A DNA stretch of 64,000 nt from Aquitalea magnusonii (GTDB lineage Bacteria; Pseudomonadota; Gammaproteobacteria; Burkholderiales; Chromobacteriaceae): NCBI RefSeq assembly GCF_002217795.2, contig NZ_AP018823.1, positions 4,340,001 to 4,404,000 of the forward strand, given 5' to 3'. A program made the translations under genes and the position numbers. Of the stretch, positions 9,271-19,314 are shown in pieces; position 1 is the first letter of the stretch; each line of letters opens with the position of its first letter. A model generated the notes under the pieces. The model was given only the letters and a program-made list of their open reading frames with translations, was not told the DNA's origin and did no database searches.

Positions 9271-10484
9271 CCGCCGGCCTGCGCCAGCACCGCTCCCAGC
9301 AGTACATCCGCCCCCATGCGCAGGTCGTCCGGCAGCGCGTCTTCGGCCTCGTTGTGGCTAAGGCCGTCCACGCAGGGGACAAAAATCATGGCGCTGGGAC
9401 AATGCCGTGCCAGATGGATGGCATCGTGGCCGGCACCGCTGACCATCTCCTGATGCGGGTAGCCCAATGCCGTCACTGCCTGGCGCACCGCGGCAATGCA
9501 GTCGCGGTCGAACGGTGTGGCGGCACTGAACCAGTGCTGCTGGATATTGACCGTCAGGCCGCGTTGCGCGGCCAGTTGCTGCAGCACCCTCCGGGTACTT
9601 TCTTCCATGGCATGGATCTGTGCGTCCTGCGGGTGGCGCAGGTCCACGGTAAACCGCACCTGGCCGGGGACGGTATTGCGCGATGCGCCGGGAATCAGCA
9701 GTTGCCCCACCGTCACCAAACCGTGCGGGCCGAATGCATTGGCCAGTTGTTCCAACTGGCTGATCATGGTGCTGGCGGCAAACAGCGCGTCGCGGCGCAG
9801 CCGCATCGGCGTGGTGCCGGCATGGGCCGGTCTGCCCGATACCAGTACGTCCAGCCAGCAGATGGCCTGTCCACCCGTCACCACGCCAATTGGCAGCCCC
9901 GCTTGCTCCAGGATCGGCCCCTGTTCGATATGGGCTTCAAAATAGGCGGCAAATCGCCGCCCCAAGGGCAGGTTGCCGGCCTGGCCGGCCAGGGCGGTGG
10001 CAACACTGATGCCCTGGGCGTCTTCTATTGCCAGCGCATCGGCCAGCGGCACTACCCCGCAAAACGTCGCAGAACCCAGCATGGCCGGGGTAAAACGTGC
10101 GCCTTCCTCATTGGTCCATACCGCAATTTCCAGCGGCCTGTCGGTGGTGATGCCGGCATCGTTCAGGCTGCGCACCACTTCCAGTCCGGCCAGCACGCCA
10201 TACGTGCCGTCAAAGCGGCCGCCGGCGGGCTGGGTATCCAGATGGCTGCCCATCACCACCGGCTCGGCCTGCGGTGTGCGCCCGGCGCGACGGGCAAACA
10301 GATTGCCGATGGCATCGGTATCCAGGCTCATGCCGGCCTGATGGCACCAGTCGGCAAACAGGGCGCGGCCGGCAAAGTCTTCTGCCGACAAGGCCAGCCG
10401 GCAATTCCCACCGGCGGCGGTGGCACCAACCTCGGCCATGTCCATCAGGCTGTTCCACAAGCGTTGACCATTCACGGTCAGCAT
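9228..10484 (-). CDS. M20-family amidohydrolase (N-carbamoyl-L-amino-acid hydrolase / allantoate amidohydrolase type)
   Basis: The 418-residue protein carries the metal-ligand and fold motifs of the HyuC/AllC group: MGSHLDTQPAGGRFDG, WTNEEGARF, RPAHAGTTPM and a late GAGHDAIHLAR. These enzymes hydrolyse carbamoyl or ureido amides using two divalent metals as dimers in the cytoplasm. It is the third gene of a minus-strand cluster with a 2-hydroxyacid dehydrogenase (39 bp upstream) and a class II aldolase, which suggests catabolism of a ureido compound or glyoxylate-producing route. GAGAAGGAC precedes the start. The exact substrate cannot be assigned. Confidence 0.82.
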   Translation of the reverse strand: MLTVNGQRLWNSLMDMAEVGATAAGGNCRLALSAEDFAGRALFADWCHQAGMSLDTDAIGNLFARRAGRTPQAEPVVMGSHLDTQPAGGRFDGTYGVLAGLEVVRSLNDAGITTDRPLEIAVWTNEEGARFTPAMLGSATFCGVVPLADALAIEDAQGISVATALAGQAGNLPLGRRFAAYFEAHIEQGPILEQAGLPIGVVTGGQAICWLDVLVSGRPAHAGTTPMRLRRDALFAASTMISQLEQLANAFGPHGLVTVGQLLIPGASRNTVPGQVRFTVDLRHPQDAQIHAMEESTRRVLQQLAAQRGLTVNIQQHWFSAATPFDRDCIAAVRQAVTALGYPHQEMVSGAGHDAIHLARHCPSAMIFVPCVDGLSHNEAEDALPDDLRMGADVLLGAVLAQAGGQTIPTVSSWASST

Positions 10485-10523
10485 GGTCCTTCTCCTTGGT
10501 AAGGGTTGCTCCGGTTGGCCTGG

Positions 10524-11453
10524 TCAGTAGCCCAACGCCGGATCGGCCCGATGCAGCAGCGGCGCGGCGCTGCTCAGCCGCCGCGTGTTTTCTGCGATCT
10601 GGCTGGCAATGCAGTGCGCCGAGGCAGCCGAGGCCATGTGCGGTGTGACGGTGACGCCCGCGGTGTGCCACCAGGGGTGAGCGGCGGGCAGCGGTTCCTG
10701 TTCGAACACGTCCAGCAAGGCCGCGCGTAACTGGCCACTGCGCAGCGCCTCCGCCAAATCCGCATCGGCCACATGCTGGCCACGGCCACCATTCACCAGC
10801 ACCGCGCCTGGGGCCAGCGTGGCAAACACCTGGCGGTCCAGCAGCCTTTCGGTGGCGGCGGTCAGCGGCAGCAGATTGATCAGCAGGTCCAGCCCGGCCA
10901 GGCAGTGCGGCAAGCCGCTGTCACCGTGGTAGCAGTCCACCCCGGCCAGCGTCTTGGGGCTGCGCGACCAGCCACGCACCGCATAGCCGGCCCCGGCCAG
11001 ATCCTGTGCCACGGCGCTACCCATCGACCCTAGCCCCAACACCCCCACCTTGTAGGCGCTGGCCGGGCATTGCGGTGGGCGTTGCCAGCGCGCCTGGCGC
11101 TGGTTGGCCAGTACGAGGTCGAAGTGGCGCTGATAGTGGATCACCGCCCAGCGCATGAATTCCACCATGCCCTGGCGTTGTTCCGGGTCCACCACCCGGC
11201 ACACCGGCACCGGCGGCAGGCTGCCGCTACTGTCCAGATGTTCGATGCCTGCGGACACGGAATGAATCAGCCGCAGCCGTGGCAGTGCCTGCAAGGAGCC
11301 GGGAGGGGGAAACCAGCAGGCGGCAACCTCGGCCTCTGCCGCACCTGCCTGGTGTGCCTGCAGCACGCGCAGCTCGGGTGCCACCTGGGCAAAAGCCTGC
11401 TGCAATTCGGTGATCAGTTCGGCATCGTCGGTGAGAAGAACAACCGTGCTCAT
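10524..11453 (-). CDS. D-isomer-specific 2-hydroxyacid dehydrogenase (GhrA-like)
   Basis: This 309-residue protein has the NAD(P)-binding signature VGVLGLGSMGSAVAQDLAGAGY near the middle, followed by the family blocks LINLLPLTAATERLLD, GAVLVNGGRGQHV and ALLDVFEQEPLP, and a late catalytic-type histidine (VTVTPHMA). The pattern fits glyoxylate/hydroxypyruvate reductase A. Its start overlaps the aldolase stop codon by 4 bp (ATGA), so it is translationally coupled in the operon. Reduction of a 2-oxo acid produced by its neighbours is the likely role. Confidence 0.85.
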   Translation of the reverse strand: MSTVVLLTDDAELITELQQAFAQVAPELRVLQAHQAGAAEAEVAACWFPPPGSLQALPRLRLIHSVSAGIEHLDSSGSLPPVPVCRVVDPEQRQGMVEFMRWAVIHYQRHFDLVLANQRQARWQRPPQCPASAYKVGVLGLGSMGSAVAQDLAGAGYAVRGWSRSPKTLAGVDCYHGDSGLPHCLAGLDLLINLLPLTAATERLLDRQVFATLAPGAVLVNGGRGQHVADADLAEALRSGQLRAALLDVFEQEPLPAAHPWWHTAGVTVTPHMASAASAHCIASQIAENTRRLSSAAPLLHRADPALGY

Positions 11454-12208
11454 GAGGCGTAGCTTTCCTGTTGGTCGGCAATCAGCGCCAGCGCTGCCTG
11501 CCAGCCCAGGGCGATGATTTCTTCTTCATCGTCCAGGGCAAACTGGTCGGCAGTATGCTGGCGCACCGCTTCGCTGGGATAGTGCAATTGGCAGCCGCCG
11601 GCCATGGCCTGCACCTGTGCCTGGCAGGCCCGCTCCAGGAAGTAGATTTCGTGGAAAGCCTCGGCCACCGAGCGTCCCCCGGCCAGCAGGCCGTGGTTGC
11701 GCAGGATGATTGCCTTGTTGCGCGGGCCAAGATCGGCCACCAGCCGTTCGCGTTCCTCCAGCGACAGGGCAATGCCTTCGTATTCGTGGTAGCTCAGCCG
11801 GCCATAAAACTTCAGCGCATGCTGGGTAATCGGCAGCAGGCCGTGTTCCTGTGCCGACACGGCCATGCCGGCGGCGGTATGGGTGTGGATCACGCAGTGC
11901 AGGTCGGGGCGCGCCATGTGTACGGCAGAATGGATGACAAAGCCGGCCCGGTTGACGCGCTGGGCGTCACCATCGCCGCCCACCACATTGCCATGCTGAT
12001 CGATGCGCACCAGGTCGGAAGCGCGCATGTGCTGGAACAACACCCCGTAGCGGTTGATCAGGAAGTGATGCGCCGGGCCGGGAATGCGCAGCGAAATATG
12101 GGTATCTATCATGTCCGTCATGCGGAAATGGGCAATCAGCCGGTACAACGCTGCCAGCTCGCAGCGTGCCTGCCATTCAGCAGAGGAAAATCGGGCTGCT
12201 GGGTTCAT
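11450..12208 (-). CDS. Class II aldolase/adducin-family protein
   Basis: The 252-residue protein shows the class II aldolase metal-binding pattern: IHTHTAAGMAVS supplies two histidines, with further motifs DMIDTHISLRIPG and LRNHGLLAGGRSVAEAF. The start at 12208 (MNPAARFSS) is chosen because AGGAGA lies 7 bp upstream; a longer frame extends to 12682 but reads like non-coding sequence. It is the first gene of the three-gene minus-strand operon. Adducin-like members act on fuculose phosphate, ribulose phosphate or unidentified 3-hydroxy compounds, so the substrate stays open. Confidence 0.83.
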   Translation of the reverse strand: MNPAARFSSAEWQARCELAALYRLIAHFRMTDMIDTHISLRIPGPAHHFLINRYGVLFQHMRASDLVRIDQHGNVVGGDGDAQRVNRAGFVIHSAVHMARPDLHCVIHTHTAAGMAVSAQEHGLLPITQHALKFYGRLSYHEYEGIALSLEERERLVADLGPRNKAIILRNHGLLAGGRSVAEAFHEIYFLERACQAQVQAMAGGCQLHYPSEAVRQHTADQFALDDEEEIIALGWQAALALIADQQESYAS

Positions 12209-12660
12209 CAGGTTCTCCTGGGGTTTACAGACAAAAAGCGCATGCCGGCATCTGCACTGCCGCCGGTGGCGGGTCAGCCCAGATATCCCGGCACGGGACG
12301 GCAGGGACAACAGTGAAAAACAGCGCAGCGGCCAGCTTTGTCCTGCGGTGGCCGCATCCATCAGCAGCATGTGCTTGGTGGACGGGCGGACGACAAAACC
12401 GGCGGCACTGGCGGCCAGCGTGCTCCGCCTGGGCTTGCCGGCGGGGAAGCACGACAGACCCGGCCGCACCTTGCAACTGGCGCAAAGTCTGCGACATGGG
12501 GTCCGTTCTGTTGCCATGACTGGTACACAGGCCAAGTCCGACATCACATCAGGACTGGGGGGCAGAAATGATAGGCAGGGTTGGAAAGGCTGCAGGACTT
12601 GTCTGGAGATGTGCTGGGAAACTGGCGGGTAATGGCACCCGCCAGTCCTGGCGGCGCTAT
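12209..12660. other. Intergenic region upstream of the aldolase operon
   Basis: No convincing gene is seen on either strand. A hairpin with 9-bp arms (ACTGGCGGG at 12621-12629 and its complement at 12638-12646) lies just after the stop of the minus-strand zinc-ribbon gene and may end its transcription, although the following T-run is weak. The rest should hold the promoter of the aldolase operon; no operator was recognised. Confidence 0.5.
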
Positions 12661-12951
12661 TTAATGAGCCGGGCTGCCACACTGGCTACAGAACTGGCTG
12701 TTGGCCGGCAAAGTGGCATTGCATTGCCGGCATTGGCCGGGGCTTAGCGTCTGCCCACACTGCGGGCAGAAGCGCATGCCGCTGGCAAGCGGTGTCTGGC
12801 AACGCGGGCAGGCGCTGCCCGGCGCAGGGCGGTGTGCCGGTGCATGGCTGCCGTGACTGCCATGACTGCCGTGATGGCTGCCGCCATGGCCCTGCTGCCT
12901 GCCATGGCCGTCAGCATGCGCCTGTCCCAGTATTTTTTTCCAGAATTCCAT
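12661..12951 (-). CDS. Small zinc-ribbon protein with histidine-rich linker
   Basis: In this 96-residue protein residues about 10-45 are rich in His, Gly and Ser (HGGSHHGSHGSHGSH), followed by two CxxC pairs (CPRCQTPLASGMRFCPQCG) and a second zinc ribbon (CRQCNATLPANSQFCSQCG). AGGAGA before the ATG at 12951 fixes the start. The His-rich stretch could bind nickel, zinc or copper; the ribbons are double zinc-ribbon modules seen in many bacterial proteins of unknown role. It stands alone between unrelated genes. Confidence 0.75.
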   Translation of the reverse strand: MEFWKKILGQAHADGHGRQQGHGGSHHGSHGSHGSHAPAHRPAPGSACPRCQTPLASGMRFCPQCGQTLSPGQCRQCNATLPANSQFCSQCGSPAH

Positions 12952-13305
12952 GTCGTGATCTCCTTGAATGCAAATGAAGCAGCCTGCGGCGGCGGCCCCC
13001 ATCGGGCGGATACCGGCAGGTCACTGCTATTGCAAACCATGAAGTCACTTTAAGGTCAATACCGGCGGCAGTCTGACCGGCATCATCCTGCCGCCTGCTG
13101 GCAAGGCTGAGCGCGCTGGCGGCAAGGATTGCCTGCCAGCGGCAAGATTGGCGTCAAGAAATGTTAGCGAATGATAAGAAAGGAAAAATCAGCCTCGCAT
13201 CAGGCTGGTATGGATATTGCAGTAGCAGCGCATCCCCTGCCTGGCTTGCTGGCTTGCGCCGGGATCATCCAGATATCACCACCAGATCACCAGGAGTCAA
13301 GCAAG

Positions 13306-13473
13306 ATGGCCATGCCGATTTCCCCTGCCAGCAGCTATGGCAGCTATATGCCCAAAACCACCAGCACCAACCGTCAGACCCCGCCCGCCACGCCATCTGC
13401 CACGGCCCCGGCAGCGGACCAGCCCGCCAACCAGGGCAGCACCCTCGGTTCGATGATCAATACCAAGGCCTGA
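13306..13473 (+). CDS. Small hypothetical protein (55 aa)
   Basis: An ORF with CAGGAG 10 bp before its ATG encodes MAMPISPASSYGSYMPKTT and then a Thr/Pro/Ala-rich, apparently disordered stretch. It resembles no family I recognise. The good ribosome-binding site and position in an otherwise empty interval support translation. It ends about 60 bp before the convergent chemotaxis receptor gene. Confidence 0.45.
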   Translation: MAMPISPASSYGSYMPKTTSTNRQTPPATPSATAPAADQPANQGSTLGSMINTKA

Positions 13474-13530
13474 GCTGCCGCCCGCCAGGCCGCAACTGCC
13501 AGGCCGTGCTTGCTGCGCGGTGCGCCAGGT

Positions 13531-15147
13531 TTATACCTGGTAGCGATCCAGAATCTCGCTTTGCATTTTGGCCAGATCGTCCAGTTGCGCGGCATTCTGT
13601 GCCGTGTTCTGCGCGGCGGCACTGGCTTCTTCCGAAGCCTGGGCCGTGCGCTCCACCATGGCGGCAATATTATTGCTGGCCACGCCCTGCTGCTGGATGG
13701 CCGCCGCCACCGCATCGCTGCCTTGTACCGCCGCCCCGGCCAGCTCACCAATGCGCCGCATGGCTACGGCGGCCTGATCGGCGCGGGTGACACCCACCTT
13801 GACCAGCTCTTCCGCTTTTTGCATTTGCGCGGTGGCATGGCTGGCATTGCCCAGCATGGCTTCGATGGTGGAAGAAATTTCCTGGGTAGACTTGGTGGTG
13901 CGCTCGGCCAGCTTGCGTACTTCATCGGCCACCACGGCAAAGCCACGGCCCTGCTCGCCGGCACGGGCGGCTTCGATGGCCGCATTCAGCGCCAGCAGAT
14001 TGGTCTGGTCGGCAATGTCGCGAATCACATTGATGACCGTGGCCACTTCGCCGCTATGTGCTTCCATTTCATGAATACTGTCGGCCGATACCGTCACCAC
14101 CTGCGAAATCTGGTGGATGTCCTTGATGGTCTGTTCGATGATGCTGCTGCTTTCCACCACCAGCGCCTGGGACGACTTGGCGCCATCGCTCTGTTCCACC
14201 GATTGCGAAGCCACATGATTGATGCTCACCGTCATCTGCTCGATGGTGGCGGCAATATTGGCCGAAGCCTCGCTTTGCGCACCGGCGGCCATGGACACCT
14301 CGCTGGCGGTTTGTGACAGCTCCTGCGAGGCATGCTTCACCTGGCGCGCACCATCGGCCAACTGGCGCATGGCTTGCTGCAGCCCTTCCAGCATGCGGTT
14401 GAAGGCGCTGGCGGTACGGCCGATTTCATCCTGATTGTTGCTTTGGGCGCGCAGACGGAAATCACGCTGGTTGCTGACCGCCTCAATGGTGTGTTCGATA
14501 TGGCTCAGGCCATGGCTGATATTGCGGTACAGCAGCCCACCCATCGTACCGGTCACCAGCAGGGCGAAGGCCATCAGGCCCACGGCCACGCCGAATACCA
14601 GCCGGTAGGTGCGGTCGTTTTCCTGGGCCAGATCATTAGCCAGGCGGTAATTGAAGCGGGCATGTTCTTCTACCGCGGTCATCAGCGCGGCAGCGGTTTT
14701 CACGAATTCGTTGTTGACCAGGGAGATGGCCTGCTCGGTCTGCTTGTTGCGCGACAGGGCCAGAATGCGGCTGCGGCCATCGCGGTACTGGGCCATCATC
14801 GCCTTGTCTGCTTCCAGCAACTGGCTGTCCTCGGCACTGGCGGTTTCATTGATGCGGTATTCGCTCATCAACTTGTCAAAGCGCTGATCCGCTTCGGCCA
14901 GATTGCTCTCTGCCGCGGCTTTCTGCTCGTCGGTGGTGGCCAGGACATGGCGCAGGGTATTGGCGCGGATATCCGCCACGGCCCGCAAGGTACCCTGCAT
15001 GATTTTCAGATCGGGGAAGGTGTGGGTCTGCACATACACAAAGCGCTGTTGTCCGGCGTGCAGGGCACTGATGGCATAGCCACCCACCAGCAGCATGCCG
15101 GCCAAGGCAATCGATAAGGTCAGCAATAGTTTTTTCGTGATGGTCAT
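13531..15147 (-). CDS. Methyl-accepting chemotaxis protein
   Basis: The 538-residue receptor has an N-terminal membrane helix ([20 protein letters not shown]), a periplasmic four-helix-bundle sensor (about residues 35-185), a second membrane helix, a HAMP region and a cytoplasmic coiled coil. The conserved hairpin tip reads [20 protein letters not shown] followed by [18 protein letters not shown]. It binds CheA/CheW at the tip. The ATG at 15147 follows TTGGGG; a TTG four codons earlier is in frame but less likely. No CheR-tethering pentapeptide is seen at the C terminus (ends LDRYQV). The ligand is unknown. Confidence 0.9.
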   Translation of the reverse strand: MTITKKLLLTLSIALAGMLLVGGYAISALHAGQQRFVYVQTHTFPDLKIMQGTLRAVADIRANTLRHVLATTDEQKAAAESNLAEADQRFDKLMSEYRINETASAEDSQLLEADKAMMAQYRDGRSRILALSRNKQTEQAISLVNNEFVKTAAALMTAVEEHARFNYRLANDLAQENDRTYRLVFGVAVGLMAFALLVTGTMGGLLYRNISHGLSHIEHTIEAVSNQRDFRLRAQSNNQDEIGRTASAFNRMLEGLQQAMRQLADGARQVKHASQELSQTASEVSMAAGAQSEASANIAATIEQMTVSINHVASQSVEQSDGAKSSQALVVESSSIIEQTIKDIHQISQVVTVSADSIHEMEAHSGEVATVINVIRDIADQTNLLALNAAIEAARAGEQGRGFAVVADEVRKLAERTTKSTQEISSTIEAMLGNASHATAQMQKAEELVKVGVTRADQAAVAMRRIGELAGAAVQGSDAVAAAIQQQGVASNNIAAMVERTAQASEEASAAAQNTAQNAAQLDDLAKMQSEILDRYQV

Positions 15148-15614
15148 CGTAAACCCCAATATAAAGAGTGGTAATCACTGCCAGGACAACAATGCAACTG
15201 CAAACTAAAAGCTTTTAGCTAAGATATTGAACACAAAGCGCAAATACCACTTTATGCCATATTCATTGCAGGCAAAAATAATCCCATGGGCATGACTGGT
15301 GGATGTCGCTTCCATGCATACGGATACACTGCCAGCCGTCGATGATGTCGCTACCTGTTAGATTTTCTAATAATGCATGACATCACATCAAGCTTAATTG
15401 TTTAAAATCAGCTTTGCGTATGTTTAGCTGGCATAGGCCGGCTACTGGTGATATGCAGGATGGAACAGCCAGAAAGCGTGGGCTCAAGCCTGCGGGCAAG
15501 CAGGCCGCCAGCCACTGCCGCGCCATGGCGTGAAAACCAGCACAGCACCCCGCCGCACAACAAATGCAACAGGCCCGCATAGCGCGGGCCTGTGTTCATG
15601 CCGGGGGGGAAATG
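15148..15614. other. Intergenic region between chemotaxis receptor and peroxidase genes
   Basis: The AT-rich stretch from 15170 to 15420 should contain the receptor promoter. No credible ORF is seen. The right part holds the palindromic hairpin annotated separately. Confidence 0.4.
15569..15593 (-). terminator. Hairpin downstream of the peroxidase gene
   Basis: A perfect 10-bp stem (ACAGGCCCGC with its complement) and a 5-nt loop lie 22 bp past the peroxidase stop codon. On the minus strand it is followed by TTGCATTTGTTG, which is only moderately T-rich. Confidence 0.55.
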
Positions 15615-16616
15615 CTAGTTGAACGGGGTGGGGCGCGGGGTATTGTTACTGGATGCCGGCAGCACGGGCAGCACAATCTGCGGTTGCTTGCCGGTAAGCG
15701 TATGCAGGAAGGCCACGATATCCGCCACCTCCTGCTTGTTAAAACTGCGTCCCAACTGTAGCTGGCCCATGGTGGTGACAGCCGCTTCCAGCGTGGGTGC
15801 GCCGGCATCGTGGAAGTAAGGCGCCCGCAGCGCCACATTACGCAAGGACGGCACCTTGAACGACATGCGGTCCGCTTCCTTGCCCGTTACCCCGGCACGG
15901 CCCTGCGCCGGATTACTGGTGTGATACGGTGCCACCAGACCCATCTTCTGGAAGGAATTCCCCCCCACCGCCGGGCCGTTGTGGCAGGCCACGCAGCCCG
16001 CAGTCTTGAAGGTTTGGTAGCCGCGCAGCTCCTGCGTGTTCAGCGCCTTCTTATTGCCCTTCAGCCATAGGTCAAAGCGCGAATCCGGCGTCACCAGGGT
16101 TTCCTCAAACGCCGCAATCGCCTGCGTTACCTCCTGCATGGTGATCTGCTTGTGGCCGAATACCTTGTCAAACTCGTTGACATAGGCCGGGATAGAGCGC
16201 AGCACATCCAGCGCCAGCACATGGTTGGATGCCATTTCCTTGGGATTGGCAATCGGCCCGCTGGCCTGCTCCTGCAGCGATTTGGCGCGGCCATCCCAAA
16301 ACTGCGCCACATTCATGCTGGAATTAAGCACGGTGGGCGAACGGATAGGCCCTTGCTGCCAGTGATCGCCAATCGAGGAGCTGAGGTTATCACTGCCGCC
16401 GGTGGACAGGTTGTGACAGGAATTACAAGAAATAAAACCGGATTTCGACAGCCGCGGTTCAAAAAACAGCTTCTTGCCTAATTCCACCATGGCCGGGTTC
16501 TTAATTACAGCCTTGGGAATAGGCTGGATAGGCTCACTTTGAATGCTGGCGGCGGCATGCACTACTGTAGCGGTGAATAGCGGCAGCAGCATGCTGAAAT
16601 AACGGAGAGATTTCAT
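15615..16616 (-). CDS. Di-haem cytochrome c peroxidase (CcpA/MauG family)
   Basis: The 333-residue precursor has a signal peptide (MKSLRYFSMLLPLFTATVVHA, cleavage after HAAA). Two c-type haem sites are visible, CNSCH near residue 65 and CVACH near residue 205, together with the FEPRLS and FDGRA-like FWDGRAKSL blocks of bacterial di-haem peroxidases. It reduces hydrogen peroxide in the periplasm with electrons from cytochrome c or azurin. GGAG precedes the ATG at 16616. Genes of this family are often FNR-controlled; a weak half-matching FNR site lies about 260 bp upstream and is not convincing. Confidence 0.88.
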   Translation of the reverse strand: MKSLRYFSMLLPLFTATVVHAAASIQSEPIQPIPKAVIKNPAMVELGKKLFFEPRLSKSGFISCNSCHNLSTGGSDNLSSSIGDHWQQGPIRSPTVLNSSMNVAQFWDGRAKSLQEQASGPIANPKEMASNHVLALDVLRSIPAYVNEFDKVFGHKQITMQEVTQAIAAFEETLVTPDSRFDLWLKGNKKALNTQELRGYQTFKTAGCVACHNGPAVGGNSFQKMGLVAPYHTSNPAQGRAGVTGKEADRMSFKVPSLRNVALRAPYFHDAGAPTLEAAVTTMGQLQLGRSFNKQEVADIVAFLHTLTGKQPQIVLPVLPASSNNTPRPTPFN

Positions 16617-17140
16617 GGTTTGCTCCATCTGCGTTAAAAATGCTTGTTTTCATCAGTCCTGCATGGTGTTAAACGGCAATGCAAGCCAATATCCATTGCG
16701 CAAAGCCTTTGCTGGCAAGGAAATACCTGCAATAAAAAAGCCTGTGCAAAATAAAAGGCAATATTTCCCCCTGGCAGCGTGGCCATAAAAATTCAATAAA
16801 CAAGAGGTGGAATTAAAACCTTGTGCTGAATAAGGTTTTTAATGGCAGATACAATGCGGTAGATTGAAACCGGCAGATTTGTCGCAGATCAAATAGCGCA
16901 ATTGAAAACCATGCTGAACGAATTGATATTTTAAATGCGCTTGATAGCCAAAAAATATCAGTACACCAATGGGAGATTAAGGACAGCGAAAAAGGCAATG
17001 CACAAAGCGCAGCAGGCTTGCTGTTTGGCGTTGTGCAGGGCAGGTTTGGCGCTGGCGGTGCGCCAGCAGGGCGGATGCATGACAGGGGCTTGAAGTGTGG
17101 CCCACAGTGGCCGCGTGTGCGTGGCAGGGCTGGTCAGCCC

Positions 17141-17305
17141 TTATTTGGCAAAGAAGATAAAACCCAGCGCCAGGCCAATCAGCAGGCACAAACCGCTGAT
17201 ACAGCAGATTCTTTCGATGATGGCATCAAGGCAATGCAAGACGTACTGGCCAGCTTTTTTGAGCATGGTTTCCCCAACCATTGAACGTGGCAGTAATTTG
17301 GACAT
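17141..17305 (-). CDS. Possible small membrane protein (54 aa)
   Basis: A minus-strand ORF starting at 17305 is preceded by AAGGTG five bases upstream. Its C-terminal third is one strongly hydrophobic helix (ICCISGLCLLIGLALGFIFF) ending in AK. Size and layout resemble single-pass small membrane proteins. No family is recognised and no neighbour supports it, so it may be spurious. Confidence 0.3.
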   Translation of the reverse strand: MSKLLPRSMVGETMLKKAGQYVLHCLDAIIERICCISGLCLLIGLALGFIFFAK

Positions 17306-17677
17306 GGCACCTTGCCTGGAAAAATACATGGTTTGACAGCTCTTAACATAAATTGCCATCAGACAATAAATGTTAAATCCCGCCGCTACAAGCTATTGCA
17401 GGCGCTATTGGCTGTTAAATAATGAAAATAATCGTATGGCATTACTGGCAATGGCAAATCCATGCGTGGGGGGAGCGGGCATGCCCAATTCGTGGCAAGA
17501 GTGCAAGCTGGAGGTTGCCGCGTGGCTAGTCATGGGCTGTATGTCCATGCCAGATAGGGCAGGTACCAAGACATCACCGCCAGGCGATGCATTTGGGATA
17601 CAAATTTCCCCAGTCAGCCTGCTATCAGCCATTTGGCATCTGATTTTTATGTCAACTACACAATTTGCCAGTAAGAT

Positions 17678-17706
17678 TTGACCATGTGTGATTTGGTAAC
17701 GATAAG
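17678..17706 (+). promoter_or_regulatory. Sigma70-like promoter of the autotransporter gene
   Basis: TTGACC (17678-17683) and GATAAG (17701-17706) are separated by 17 bp and lie 54 bp before the ATG. Confidence 0.45.
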
Positions 17707-17759
17707 TTAGATGTTGTTAACAGTCATTCAATGGAAAATAAAATATAGTGGGGATTGTG

Positions 17760-19268
17760 ATGAAACAAAAAATCTGCGCACTCAGCATCATGCTGTTTGG
17801 CTTCTCGGCGGTTGTTCAGGCAACTCCCTATACCCCGCCAAGCGTCTCGGTTTCCTATGGCGGTACTCAATACGTTATTTCTTCGGCTCTCATGGACTGG
17901 TCAACTAGCGCTGCAAGATTGTCGGCGCAGCCATGGTGGGGAAGCCAGTCGATTGCGACGACGTTTGCCAACCTGGTGACAACACAAGCCGGTGGTATCT
18001 ACGGAGCCTCCGCTGGTGAAGGAGCCCTGTTCGGATTTGGCCATAGCTCTGGCAAAATTACCCTTGTGTACTATGATACTGGATCAATCATAACGACTTG
18101 CGTTACCCCAGGAAGTTGTTCAACTGGGGATAGCCAATCTTGGTACTACGCCTATGTTGTAAGCAGCTCGCCTAGTACCAACCTCACTAGTTCTGCGCAA
18201 AGCCAGCACAACAACCCCGGCATCAACGCCGCCCGTGTACTGGATGCCAATAGCGCGCTGCAATCCCGCTTCAGCGGCCTGAGCACGGCCCAGCAGCAAT
18301 CCAGTGCAGTCAGCCAGACCTTGCCGGTGCTGACCGGTGCTGCCAGCCAGGCAGTTCAGGCGGCATCCACTGCGGTGAATCAGGTGATTGTCGGTCGTTT
18401 GAATACCCAGCGTGGCCAATCGTCCGGTGACACCTTCTACACCGACAAGAATGTTTGGTTGAAGCCCTTCGGCTCACGTGCCGACCAGGCAGATACCGAT
18501 GGTGTAAGCGGCTACAAGGCCAACATCTTTGGCCTGGCTGGCGGTGTGGATGGCAAGCTCAACAGCAAGCTGCGCCTGGGTGCCGCCTTCAGCTATGCCC
18601 GCAGCGACGTGGACAGCAATGCCAGCGCCCCGCAAAGCCTGAATGTGGATAGCTACCAGCTGATCGGCTATGGCTCTTACGACCTCAACGAACGTACCGC
18701 GCTGGATTTCCAGGCTGACATCGGTCAGAACAAGAACGAAAGCAGCCGCACGCTTTCCTTCGCCAGCAACGTGGCCAAGGCCAACTACGACAGCTGGACG
18801 GTTCACACCGGCCTCAGCCTGTCGCGCAGTTACGCGCTGAGTGAAAATAACAGCCTGATTCCGTCCGTGCGCGTGGATTACACCCGCATTCGCGCTGATG
18901 GTTATCAGGAAAGCGGTGCCGGTTCGCTCAACCTGAACGTGGGCACGCAAAATACCGAAGCACTGGTATTTGGCGTGGACGGCAAGCTGGTCAGCAAGCT
19001 CAACGACAAGCTCACCCTCAGCACCAGTATTGGTGTGGGCTATGACGCCATGAGCAAGCAGAACGCCATCACCTCCGCCTATGCAGGCGCACCGACGGCA
19101 GCCTTCACCACTACCGGCATCAACCCCAGCCCGTGGCTGGGTCGTGGCGCACTGGGCCTGGCATACAAAACCAAGAACGGTCTGGAAATCACCGGCCGTT
19201 ACGATCTGGAATACCGCCAGAGCTACCTGGGCCAAACCGTATCGCTCAACCTGAACATGCCTTTCTAA
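17760..19268 (+). CDS. Autotransporter-domain outer-membrane protein
   Basis: This 502-residue protein has a signal peptide (MKQKICALSIMLFGFSAVVQA). A short N-terminal passenger-like region follows (about residues 22-215, with one Cys pair around ITTCVTPGSC). The C-terminal beta-barrel (about residues 225-502) is of autotransporter type, with alternating strands and the final signature LSLNLNMPF-like ending in Phe. The passenger is unusually short, so it may act as a small surface-exposed adhesin or esterase-like domain; no catalytic motif is apparent. ATG at 17760 is preferred to an upstream GTG. A strong terminator follows. Confidence 0.82.
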   Translation: MKQKICALSIMLFGFSAVVQATPYTPPSVSVSYGGTQYVISSALMDWSTSAARLSAQPWWGSQSIATTFANLVTTQAGGIYGASAGEGALFGFGHSSGKITLVYYDTGSIITTCVTPGSCSTGDSQSWYYAYVVSSSPSTNLTSSAQSQHNNPGINAARVLDANSALQSRFSGLSTAQQQSSAVSQTLPVLTGAASQAVQAASTAVNQVIVGRLNTQRGQSSGDTFYTDKNVWLKPFGSRADQADTDGVSGYKANIFGLAGGVDGKLNSKLRLGAAFSYARSDVDSNASAPQSLNVDSYQLIGYGSYDLNERTALDFQADIGQNKNESSRTLSFASNVAKANYDSWTVHTGLSLSRSYALSENNSLIPSVRVDYTRIRADGYQESGAGSLNLNVGTQNTEALVFGVDGKLVSKLNDKLTLSTSIGVGYDAMSKQNAITSAYAGAPTAAFTTTGINPSPWLGRGALGLAYKTKNGLEITGRYDLEYRQSYLGQTVSLNLNMPF

Positions 19269-19288
19269 GCGCAGCACAGGTGCAATGA

Positions 19289-19313
19289 AAAAGGCCCGCA
19301 AGGGCCTTTTTTT
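19289..19313 (+). terminator. Rho-independent terminator after the autotransporter gene
   Basis: AAGGCCC-GCAA-GGGCCTT is followed by a T-run, 20 bp past the stop codon. It can also serve the convergent lipoprotein gene. Confidence 0.85.
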
Positions 19314-19314
19314 A

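Larger units (their letters stand above)
16617..17759. other. 1.1-kb gene-poor, AT-rich interval
   Basis: Only short unsupported ORFs are seen except the possible 54-residue membrane protein at 17141-17305. The interval carries the peroxidase promoter on its left and a sigma70-like promoter for the autotransporter on its right. Composition is clearly AT-richer than the flanking genes. Confidence 0.5.

Noticed and set aside
12209..12682. N-terminal extension of the aldolase frame up to 12682
   Set aside because: The extension has no family similarity, is Cys/Arg/Pro-rich like random GC-rich DNA, and AGGAGA precedes the conserved start at 12208.
16879..16892. FNR-like site TTGATCTGCGACAA (complement strand) upstream of the cytochrome c peroxidase gene
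   Set aside because: Only one half-site is perfect and it lies about 260 bp from the start codon, so it is not strong enough to annotate.
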